Shown one piece after another: positions 55,333-64,000 of a DNA stretch of 64,000 bases. The position numbers and the translations under genes were made by a program. The stretch's first letter is position 1. Each line of letters begins with the position of its first letter. The notes beneath the pieces were generated by a model. That model was not told where the DNA came from. It was given only the letters and a program-made list of their open reading frames with translations, and did no database searches. Source of the DNA: Adiantum capillus-veneris (taxonomy: Eukaryota > Streptophyta > Polypodiopsida > Polypodiales > Pteridaceae); contig CM043962.1 in assembly GCA_014529385.2 (NCBI GenBank), positions 124,108,470-124,172,469 of the forward strand, read 5' to 3'.

Positions 55333-56250
55333 ATGGCTATGACTATTCTTGTCAACGGCTTTCCTTATGGCCAGCGTTCTGTTCCTCCTTTCCAAGGCCA
55401 AGGATTTCCAGGCTGGAAAGCAAAGATGTTGTAATTCTTGAAGGCGATGAACTCTCTGATGTTGTTCTTGGAAATCGTGTTTGTCCACCTCAGCATGTTG
55501 ATACGGATAATGATAACGTGCTTATCACTGAAGGACCTATATTTGAAGATTGGAATGTTGCCTACACGGATTGGCAACGACGTGATAAAGCAGATCGTCG
55601 GTATATTCTTTCTGCTCTTAGTGATTCCCTTTTGCTTGATATGTATGAACTGCCTACTTTCCACGACATATGAAAGTACCTTATTGCAAACTTTCAAAAG
55701 AAATCTGTTACAGAAATACTTTATTTGAGAGGGTTTCTTAACAAGTTACAATATGAAGTTGGTACTGCCATGACGGGACATATTGAATCTTTCAAATCTA
55801 TTATTAATCAACTTGCTGTTTTGCCAGTGATCGTATTTCACAAAAGAAAGTGATTACACTTCTCCTTGATATGGTAAAGGACTCTTCTTATGATAACATT
55901 GTTACTATTTTCTCTAATAAAGATGGTCTTGATTTTGACCAAGCCTGCATGTCTTTAATTGAATACTCTCAACATCAAGAACGTCGTAATGCTGGTCACG
56001 ATACAACTATGATTTCACAAGAGGAGACTGAGTCACAACAGATGGAATGTGCTTTTTATGCTCGAAGGCGTCCATTTCAAAGAGGAAATCGCAGAGGTGG
56101 CTATCGCGGTAATATTTTCTCTTGTCTCAAATTTCCTAATAAGCAATGTTCTTACTGCAAACAAAAATGGACATACGGAAGATGATTGTTGGGCACGTCA
56201 ATATGATGAAGAACACAATATTACCACGAAACAACCACGTTTATCTAGAG
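55333..56250 (+). pseudogene. gag: Copia Gag
   Basis: Starts ATG 55333 (MAMTILVNGFPYGQRS, then FPGWKAKML). The frame shifts near 55432, meets TGA at 55671, and shifts again near 55835. Recognisable Gag pieces are WQRRDKADRRYILSALSDSL, TAMTGHIESFKSIINQL and DQACMSLIEYSQHQERR. A first CCHC knuckle (CSYCKQK ... GHTEDDCW) is broken by a frameshift near 56165. Function when intact: capsid and RNA binding in the cytoplasm. Confidence 0.85.
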
Positions 56251-57077
56251 ACTCTTCTTCTTCTTCTTGTGAATATTGTGGACAACCTGATCATCCCACT
56301 CATATGTGCTATAAGCGTCGATTCGACACAGATCGTAATAGAGCATATGCTACTGAACATCGAAACAACATTGTACCAGAAACAAGCTGCTTCCTATGTT
56401 CAGTTTCTCCAGACAGAATACTTCATGTACGTGATGGATCACTTTTTATTGTTGATTCTAGTGCTACAGGAAATATGACATATCAGTCTAAGTGGCTCCA
56501 TAACTATCATCCACTACCAGTTCAATGTGTTGTTTATCTTGCTGATGATAGTACTTGTCAAGTAAAGGGTATTGGAGACTTATATCTTGGTATCTTATCT
56601 TCTTCCACTCGAATTTTGCAAGGAGTATTACATGTACCAGATCTTCAACGTAATCTTCTTTCAGTTGCTAGACTTGTTAATCTTGGTCTGTTTGTTGGAT
56701 TTGATCATACCAAATTCCGAATTGAGAGAGATGGACAGACTATAGCCACTGCTCCTCGAAACGGTAATTTGTTTGAACCCTCGCTCAACGATGCTGTAGC
56801 AAATGTTGTCACTGCTCCAGGTGATCATGATTGCAAAGTATGGCATCATCGTTTTGTTCATGCTGATTTCTCAAAACTCCTTGATCTTCAACGTCGTGAT
56901 CTTGTTCATGGCATGGATCTTAAATACCATCCCCATATGGGAATTTGTGAGTTTTGTGCTCTTGGGAAACACAATCATAAACCCTTTCCTCTTTCAAATA
57001 CAACTCATTCTCATGACATATTGAATCTTGTTCATACTGATATATGTGGACCTCTACCTTCTTCGAGATCACAATAG
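56251..57077 (+). pseudogene. pol: Copia second zinc knuckle, protease and integrase zinc region
   Basis: One open frame to TAG 57075. CEYCGQPDHPTHMC (about 56269) is a perfect CCHC. The protease active site reads FIVDSSATGNMTY (about 56450), with Ser in place of the Gly of D-S-G, which should inactivate it. LQGVLHVPDLQRNLLSVARL is the typical copia protease end. The GAG-preintegrase zinc motif follows (WHHRFVH ... CEFCALGKH), then HTDICGPLP, the first catalytic Asp of integrase. Confidence 0.88.
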
Positions 57078-58190
57078 CGCTACTTCATTACTTTCATTGA
57101 TGATTTCTCAAGGTATACGACTGTATTTCTACTTAGACAAAAATATGAAGCCTTATCTGTTTTCAAACAATTCCACAGGGTTGCAGAACTTCAAACTGGT
57201 CGTCGCCTTAAGAAGCTTTGTAGTGGCAATGGAGGCGAATATGTTTCTCGAGAGTTTGTGAGTTATTGTGCTGACAGTGGAATTCATCATGAACACACTA
57301 TTCCATATTCTCCTCAACAGAACGGAGTTGTTGAACGAAAGAATCACACTATTCTCAATGCTGTAAGATGTATGCTGATTCATTCTGGCTTATCTCGTGT
57401 TTTCTAGGTTGAAGCTACTTTGACAACAGTCTTTATTCAGAATTATCTTCCTACTATTGCACCATCTGGTAAGATACCCATCACAACATGGACAGGTGAT
57501 ATTCCTTGTGTATCTCATTTTCGAACCTTTGGATGTATTGTTTATATTCATGTTCCCAAAGAAACACGAACAAAGCTTGATGCTCCTGGTCTTAAAGTTA
57601 TTTTTATTGGATATTCTTACACTTCCAAAGGCTACAAATTCTATTACCCTTCCTCCACGAAAGTAATTGTGAATCGTGATGCTACTTTTAACGAACAGCT
57701 TATGGGAGGCTCATGGTCCATGGATGATTCTGATGATACTAAATCATTGCTTCAGGCTTTTCCATTTCTTTCAGATGATGAAACTCTTCCTATAGAGCAA
57801 ATTTCCTCTTCACAACCATCCATTTTGAATGTTGCCAATGATGATATTGATATTTTTGTTGATCTGCCTATTGAGTTTGAACATGGCTCATGTCATGTTT
57901 ATGATGACAATATTGCTGATAATGCTTTTTCTACTTTAGAAGATCCGGTCACTTATGATGAAGTTATCTCTTCACCACAAAAGGATCAATGGCAAGAGGC
58001 TATGGAAGTAGAGTACGATTCTCTTATCTCTAAAGGTATATGGATATTAACTGAATTACCTCCTGGTCGTACAACTATTAAATGTAAGTGGGTGTGTAAG
58101 ACAAAAGTAAAAGCACATGGATCTTTTGACAAATTCAAGGTGCGTTTAGTTGCAAAAGGTTACTCCCAAGTAGCCGGTGTTGATTATTAA
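57078..58190 (+). pseudogene. pol: Copia integrase core and start of reverse transcriptase
   Basis: Same frame, interrupted by TAG at about 57405. FITFIDDFSRYT is followed by CSGNGGEYVSREF, where the second catalytic Asp of DNGGEY is Gly, and by YSPQQNGVVERKN with the catalytic Glu. The C-terminal part FGCIVYIHVPKETRTKLDAP and YKFYYPSSTKVIVNRDATF are as usual. RT begins at WQEAMEVEYDSLISKGIW and KCKWVCKTK. TAA TAG at 58188-58193 stand where two Glu codons are normal. Confidence 0.9.
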
Positions 58191-58193
58191 TAG

Positions 58194-59522
58194 ACTTTTT
58201 CACCAATTGTTCGCATTACAAGTGTTCGAGTTTTATTGGCATTTGCTGTTCAATTTGATTTAGAAGCTCATCAAATGGATGTGCGAACTGCTTTTCTTAA
58301 TGGTGACTTGGAAGAGGAAATTTATATGGAACAACCAGAAGGGTTTGTTATTCCACGTAAAGAAGACCTTGTTGCTCAACTCCATAAGGCACTATATGGT
58401 CTTAAACAAGCTTCGCGAGCCTGGTATACAAAATGTGATCTTTTTCTCACCTCTAAAGGATTCATCTCTTACTCTTCAAAACCCAACTTATACATAAAAC
58501 GCCAAGGTAGCAGTTTTGTCATTCTTGCTCTTTATGTGGATGATACCATCCTTGTTTCCAATGATTTGGGATTTCTTCATCAAGTGAAAAAGTTATTGTC
58601 TTTTGCATTTGATATGGTGGATCTTGGAGAGATTCACTCGTGTTTTGGCATTCAAGCCCAACGGAACTATACAAAAGGTATTTTATTCCTTCGACAGTCA
58701 AAGTTTATTGCAGATACTATTCAAAAATTTGGTATGGAATCTGCACATTCAGCCAATACACCTTGTCTTGCGAGCTCTACGAAGAACACTTCTGACAATG
58801 GCGGTCAACTTGTCACAAATCAACCTTATGCTAACTTGATTGGATGTCTTCAGTTTGTTGGCATGAACACTCGTCCTGATATTCTCTTTGCTACTAATTA
58901 TCTTGGACACCATCTTGCATGTCCTTCTCTTAAGCATTGGTCTGCTGTAAAGCGTGTATTGAAATACTTGAAAGGCACTACAGATTTTGGTTTAGTCTAT
59001 CGACGACAACTCACATCGGATTCTATGCAATCTCATTCTCTTTTGGGTTACACAGATGCAAACTGGGCAAGCTCACATTTATCTATGCGATCTACTAGTG
59101 GAAATTGCTTCTTTATAAATGGTTGTCTTGTTTCTTGGACCATCAAGAAACAACGTTGTGTTGCAGTTTCTATGACTCAGTCAGAATATGTTGCGGCATC
59201 ACTTGCATGTCGTGCGTTGATTTGGCTTCGACAAATGCTAGTTGATATTGGTCACTCTCCTCTTTCTAGCACACCCTTGCGGTGTGACAACCAAAGTGCT
59301 ATTAGTCTTGCAAAAGACTATGTTCAACATAATAAGTCAAAGCACATTGCTGTCCATTATCATTATGTCAGGTATGAAGTACGCAAAGGAACCACTATGG
59401 TTGAACACTGTCCAAGTGACCATATGATCGCAGACATTTTGACCAAAGGCCTCAACGAGTCACGTTTCATCCTCTTGCACTCGGATCTTGGAGTTGCTTC
59501 GGCCTCACTCTTTCTAGATTAG
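58194..59522 (+). pseudogene. pol: Copia reverse transcriptase and RNase H
   Basis: 443 codons open in the pol frame. RT: FSPIVRITSVRVLLAFAVQ, QMDVRTAFLNGDLEEEIYM, ALYGLKQASRAWY and LYVDDTILVSND with the catalytic YVDD. RNase H: GYTDANWASSHLSMRSTSG, SQSEYVAASLA-type motif (TQSEYVAAS), LRCDNQSAISLAKD and DHMIADILTKGL. Ends with TAG 59520-59522. The domain itself looks catalytically complete; it is lost by the two stops upstream. Confidence 0.93.
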
Positions 59523-59760
59523 CTTCTTTGCTATTGTAATAGCTTTGTACATATGAAATTGTAATCTTTTAGGTACCATGCACTATGCACACTCCACATT
59601 TGCACATTGTGATCTCTGAGTCACTTGAATATTTGTACATAGATGCACAATTCACTTTCACATCATCATCGCTGGTTCATATTTTCACATTGTATAGGGG
59701 CTTGGGTTTTTCCCTTGAACTCCCCAGGGTTTTTTTCATCCAAAGCTAGAGACCTTTGTT

Positions 59761-59770
59761 TGAGTGGGGG
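59761..59770 (+). promoter_or_regulatory. Polypurine tract of the copia element
   Basis: TGAGTGGGGG directly before the 3' LTR. Confidence 0.8.
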
Positions 59771-59913
59771 TGTTGGAGCTATATATGGCTCACTCTACTC
59801 AACTTAGTCTCACCTATATATTTGTATCTTGTCCTCAATATGAATCAGTCTTTGGGAGTGTATATGGTGTGTCTCTTGTCTCGTCTCTCTCTCTTTCTCT
59901 CTACATCTCAACA
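59771..59913 (+). repeat. 3' LTR of the copia element
   Basis: 143 bp, TGTTGGAGC...CTCAACA, followed by CTAAG. Confidence 0.95.
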
Positions 59914-59938
59914 CTAAGACCATAAGTCATGTCGATTT

Positions 59939-59942
<4 letters not shown>

Positions 59943-60032
<90 letters not shown>
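59943..60032. repeat. (CT)n(CA)n microsatellite
   Basis: Uninterrupted CT run followed by a CA run, as in the modules left of the copia element. Confidence 0.96.
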
Positions 60033-60033
<1 letters not shown>

Positions 60034-61378
60034 GCATCCGTGACACAAGATGGGACACCTTAATCGAGCCAATTTGCCAATGGAGAAACGCAAAGAGAGA
60101 GAGAAATTGATAATCTATACTTCACAAGCTATTGCCTTGTCCACACACACGAACTGTTTTCGAACTCCTGTCCCTCTCTCTCTCTCCCTTTCATGCTTGC
60201 AAATACACACAGGAACAAACATAGCGTGCGTTAGTTTTGTGTAAACAACCCTACATAATATCGATTAAGCTTTCCTAAAGAAATTTCAGGATTGTGCAAT
60301 AGCTATCTTCATCTAACCAACATGCAAAATCAATTGTTCTATCAAAGGTATCATTTGAAACTTAACTAATCAAATTAAATAAACAAAGTTTGAATGCAAA
60401 TAAAGAAAAGGTTATCGATGACCTACCGTCAATGTTTATGTTGCATCCCTCCATGTTTGTTTGAAAGCATGACGCGTGCATCATTCGTTGTTGCTTGGTC
60501 CAAGTTAAGTGCATGAGTTGATACAACCTAAAAATGTGAAGGCCTTTAACTTACTCCATCAAAGGGTCAAAGGTATTTGTCTTCATCTATATTTTTTCTT
60601 TGTTTTGATCATGTGAAAGCATAAATTCACATTGTTTATCTTCGTATAACAAGTTTAAGTTTTTGACAAACCATAAACACAAAATTTGACCTTATGGGAC
60701 AAATTTTTGTACGATGTGATGATTCAATTATTATGTGTTCGAGCAAAGTGTGCCTTAGCTTAACCTTGAGCGGGTTGAAAAACCAAATCAACCGGCTAAA
60801 GAGAGAGGGATAAAGGAAAAATCCGATGGAGAAATCCAAGAAAATAGAATCAACATATAAATTCTTTTTCTTATTTTAAAATTTTCCTCTTTGAATCTAT
60901 CCTAAAGGGAATTTTGTACCTATGAAAATGTTTGACCATGTGTTAAAACAAATCCCATTGTGTGAGTGACCATGCGATCTTGTCCACATAAATTTGACTA
61001 TTTTCCATATTGAAGAATTCTATTTACACTTTTTTGCAAAAAACAAAGAGTTTTGGTGAAAGAAACAAGAGAAGTATTCCAATTTCAATATATAGGAATT
61101 TTTTACTCATATGATAAATCTGTTCAAGGTTTGATTGCAAAACATTCATTTGTACGCCAGACTTTTCCATCAGGACAAAACAACAAAACTTGTGATTGAA
61201 ATAAACTGTGGAGGGAGCATTTCAAAACGTTCAACAGAGTGAAGAATTCCTCTCTTTAGCAAAAGGAGGTGGTGGCCTCTTGAAGAAAAGGCAAAAGCTT
61301 TATACATTGCCTCGTGAGGACAATACTAGAAAAGAAACCTCTGCGAACACTATTAACTTGAAGGGTTGGTAATCTTCC
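60033..61378. other. Spacer and possible 5' part of the next pseudogene
   Basis: AT-rich, no gene up to about 61200. From there the frame of the next gene is open except for one TAA (GGGLLKKRQKLYTLPREDN), so the gene may start upstream of 61379. Confidence 0.4.
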
Positions 61379-62370
61379 ATGGAAAATGCACTTGTTGTAA
61401 GTGTGGCCAACACACTTGTTAATGACTCTCCTACATCCTCAAATCTTGCATTTTTGAACCCCATACCACTTGTTACTCTTCACATCAATGGTGTAGAGAT
61501 GACATTTGATTCCTTGGGGTCAAGCAACAAGAAGGGTAAGCAAGAAGAAATGGGGTTTCACATGTTTGAAAAGTTCTTTCCATTTGGGTCCACTTCACAA
61601 TTTGCCATTCACGTTGGTAAATGTGAGGAGGCAACTCCACTTTATACATATAGAACCCTTGCATGGGATTATGTGGAGACATTAACAAATCTCTTTGTTA
61701 GTAATCCTATGGATCATGCCACCTCAGCATACCTAATGCCTTAGATTAGGGAAAATGGGGAGTCAAGACCACTCACGAGCAATGAGGTCAAGGAATCTAT
61801 GTTGAGGACATACTCTTACTGGATTATATTAGGTCTACATTCTATACATGCAGCAAAAATCTATATCTAAAGAACATTTCCACGTTGCATGACAACCAGA
61901 TATTTATATGCAACATGTAATGGTCGAATACTTGTGGAATGTCCAGCAACGATGTGTATAGAGTTATCTTGCATAACAAACAAAGAATCACATAATGTCA
62001 TGAAGAATGCTCCTTATATTGAGAAACTCAAGCAGTTGAGAGACCAATGGATGGCATTTGGATCTCCATCAAAACCTCAACAAGGACTTCCCAAGTCTAG
62101 CACGCTATGGCTACCTTGGTAGGAAGAGCATCACATACTACCTTTTTTTCTTTTACAAAATAGCATGTTTGTTATGTTTCTTACAAAGTTATTGTCTATA
62201 CATGTTTTCAGGGTTTTGTCGATTACATTGGGGATAAATGGGTATCAAGGGACTATCAAATGATAGTAAGCTCCCAGCAATTATTTGATGGATGGGTTTC
62301 AAAAATGAAACAATATGCCAAAGGTGATTTATTATCTCAAGCAGAAAGACCTGGAAAGAAGGGAAGACAA
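61379..62370 (+). pseudogene. Third ParB-like paralogue (truncated)
   Basis: Exon 1 runs in one frame from ATG 61379 to about 62119, with TAG at 61742 and TAA at 61868. It encodes FFPFGSTSQFAIHVGKCEEA, LAWDYVETLTNLFVSNP, then YWIILGLHSIHAAK, which resembles the ParB-type DGxHR/GQHS box, and QLRDQWMAFGSPSKPQQG. GT/AG borders (TTG/GTAGG and TTTTCAG/GG) join it to exon 2 (62213 on): DYQMIVSSQQLFDGWVSKMKQ. Both exons and the intron position match the plus-strand gene at 13.1-14.1 kb. After about 62370 coding similarity stops at LTR-like DNA; the methylase part is missing. Confidence 0.6.
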
Positions 62371-62538
62371 GCATCACCGGTGACGAGCACAAAGCGCAAC
62401 ACGACCCCGACGGCCTCAAAACGCCAGGAGCCAATGCACGCCGCGAGCCGGCCACGGTGAAGCAAACAGGGGGCACCACCTAGCTTTGAGTGGCTAGGAT
62501 GCAGACAACGGTGATTGGATATATCACAAATTTTGTAC

Positions 62539-62602
<64 letters not shown>

Positions 62603-63260
62603 AGAGAGAATGACGCAGGTGATGAAAACCCTCGGGGTGTGAGGGAAAATATTTACAGCAACCTTATTTCCGGCGAGGTGGCAATCATGCTAATAAAGAG
62701 ATAGAGGGAGAGATAGTGAGCCTAATAGTGTGTTCTCTAGAGATGACTCACAGACACGGGGACTTTTCTAGCATGAGTGTGTGTGAAGTGACCATTGGAT
62801 TCAATATGTAGACATAGCTTCTTTACATAGTGTAAATTGCCAAAATTGCTACACTAAGTCCCCTCTCTCGTGAGGTAAGTGTTGCCAATCCCTTCCACCA
62901 AAATACTACCAAGTGCTGACCCCTGATGAAATTGCCGCCCTCCTAATAGTGACCTCTCAGTGACTTTTTTATAGGTGCTGGCTGCTTTAGATTAGGGTAA
63001 TCTGATTAGATTAGGGGTTCTAATCAGGGGAGACAAAGCAAGACGGTGGCCCCTGGATGGTTGACCCTTGCTTTGTCTTGGGGAATATTATAAAGGATAA
63101 ACTCCTAGGTGGGCCTTTGTGGCCATCACCTAGAGAGAGGTGATAATTTACAAATTTGGATTTTTTACAAGATTTGGTTTGAAAATTGGGAAAAATGATA
63201 ACCTACGGATTATACAGAAGAGGGCATCGTGGATGCGATGCTAGTGAGCGGCAACCTTAG
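62371..63260 (-). repeat. Diverged LTR-like sequence related to the gag-only element
   Basis: Shares, in the same order, GGGGCACCACCTAG, a CTAGGA.GCA block, a GATATATC block, TTTATAGG, an AGATTAG...TAATCAG block and a GATGA-rich end with 42510-43660. Similarity is patchy; borders are not defined. Confidence 0.35.
62543..62610. repeat. (GA)n microsatellite
   Basis: GA run with GGGAGGGAG near its end. Confidence 0.95.
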
Positions 63261-63570
63261 GTGGTGCGTCGATGTAGCACCTTCGTCATTTTCGGGGTCG
63301 ATCGGGGCATGCCTTCGACGCCTTTTCTTGTTTTGGTGTCTACGACGTGCAACTTGGCTGTCTTCTTTTTGTTGATGACTTCGATGTCGTCGAGTTTTTC
63401 GTGTTTTTTTTCTATTTTCTTTGATGGGTGCGTATGGCGTGCACGTATATGTGTGGATATGTGAGTGCACGTATGCACGTGGGTGTGTGTATGTAATTGT
63501 GTTTATAGGGGTCTGTGTATAAGTGTGTGGGTGTATATGGCAAGGGTGTGCGTGGGAATGGGGGTATAAG

Positions 63571-63625
63571 TTATTTATACACACACACACACACACCCAA
63601 ACACACACACATATATATATATATA
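63571..63625. repeat. (AC)n(AT)n microsatellite
   Basis: AC runs broken by CCAA and followed by AT repeats. 63261-63570 is GT-rich and shows no gene. Confidence 0.93.
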
Positions 63626-63740
63626 ATTTCTTTTTTCGGTGCCTGCTGCGCAGAGAGAGGGAGGACGAGAATGGGGAAAAGAGAGGGAGCAGGTGCTGTA
63701 TGGGGGGAGGGGAGGGTGTAGAGTCTGTGTGAGTGCATGT

Positions 63741-63773
63741 GTGTAGGTGTGTGTGTGTGTGAGAGAGAGAGAA
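63741..63773. repeat. (GT)n(GA)n microsatellite
   Basis: Short GT run followed by GA run. Confidence 0.9.
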
Positions 63774-63923
63774 GGCTGTGATGCTGCCTTCAGGCCTGTC
63801 CAGAATGCAAGGGACAGAGGCGGTGATGGTGAGCGAGAGTCAGAGAGGGAGTGTGTGAGGGTGTGTGTGAATAAGAGATGGAGAGAACTATGCTCTGATG
63901 GCGGCACTTGCACAGGCCAAAAG

Positions 63924-63924
63924 C

Positions 63925-63996
<72 letters not shown>
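63924..63996. repeat. (GA)n microsatellite at right edge
   Basis: GA run with one CGA interruption, almost reaching the end of the window. Confidence 0.95.
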
Positions 63997-63998
<2 letters not shown>

Positions 63999-64000
63999 TG

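Larger units (their letters stand above)
54479..59913 (+). mobile_element. Complete Ty1/copia retrotransposon (inactivated)
   Basis: Two 143-bp LTRs (54479-54621 and 59771-59913), a 5-bp target duplication CTAAG (54474-54478 and 59914-59918 with the shared start), a tRNA-iMet-type PBS, the copia order Gag-PR-IN-RT-RH and a polypurine tract. Breaks: frameshifts in gag and at the first zinc knuckle, stops at 57075, 57405, 58188 and 58191. Confidence 0.95.

Noticed and set aside
1-64000. tRNA or rRNA genes
   Set aside because: I noticed none while reading, but no covariance search could be run, so absence is not proven.

Overview
The window looks like intergenic or heterochromatic DNA of a land plant. 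The evidence is several plant-type LTR retrotransposons (Ty3/gypsy and Ty1/copia), a TNP1/En-Spm-like exon, GT-AG introns in most of the broken genes, TATA-containing LTRs and very long (CT)n/(CA)n microsatellites. I see no intact single-copy host gene. Multi-exon genes that appear to join a ParB-like domain to an N4/N6 DNA-methylase-like domain make me lean towards a seed-free plant, but that is a weak inference.

Left to right: 1-5355 (minus) is a decayed Ty3/gypsy element running off the left edge. 5495-6157 (minus) is a TNP1/En-Spm-like exon. 6.5-11.9 kb holds a dispersed array, partly tandem, built on a perfect palindrome (core GCTCAAACTTAAGTTTGAGC); more copies lie in the introns of the next gene. 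11980-18098 (plus) is a broken multi-exon gene with a ParB-like region, a beta-class methylase-like region and an acidic tail. 18605-31166 (minus) is a second, more decayed gene of the same apparent architecture. It is split in the middle of an exon by Ty3 element A (20883-29586).

A related Ty3 element B (31668-40359) sits in a GT-rich microsatellite upstream of that gene's predicted TATA box. Both A and B are flanked by ACGT. They have two RNase H domains (Tat-like), a conserved 72-codon ORF before gag, and an in-frame TGA between gag and pol. After B come inverted GT/CA tracts, a cluster of CACGTG sites, a long hairpin and C-tract DNA (40.36-41.4 kb), then an unrecognised ORF (41656).

42383-49589 (minus) is a gag-only LTR element whose Gag and primer-binding site match A and B, so it is probably a non-autonomous partner. 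49921-52600 is a copia-derived mini-element with a GGTAC target duplication, inserted in a fragment that ends in a CACTA-like terminus at 53471. 53.77-54.37 kb is compound microsatellite. 54479-59913 is a complete but inactivated Ty1/copia element (143-bp LTRs, CTAAG duplication). 61379-62370 is a third, truncated ParB-like paralogue, followed by a diverged LTR-like stretch and microsatellites to the right edge.

The layout is nested: old DNA-transposon-like and methylase-like genes were broken by retrotransposons, and microsatellites lie at several of the junctions.
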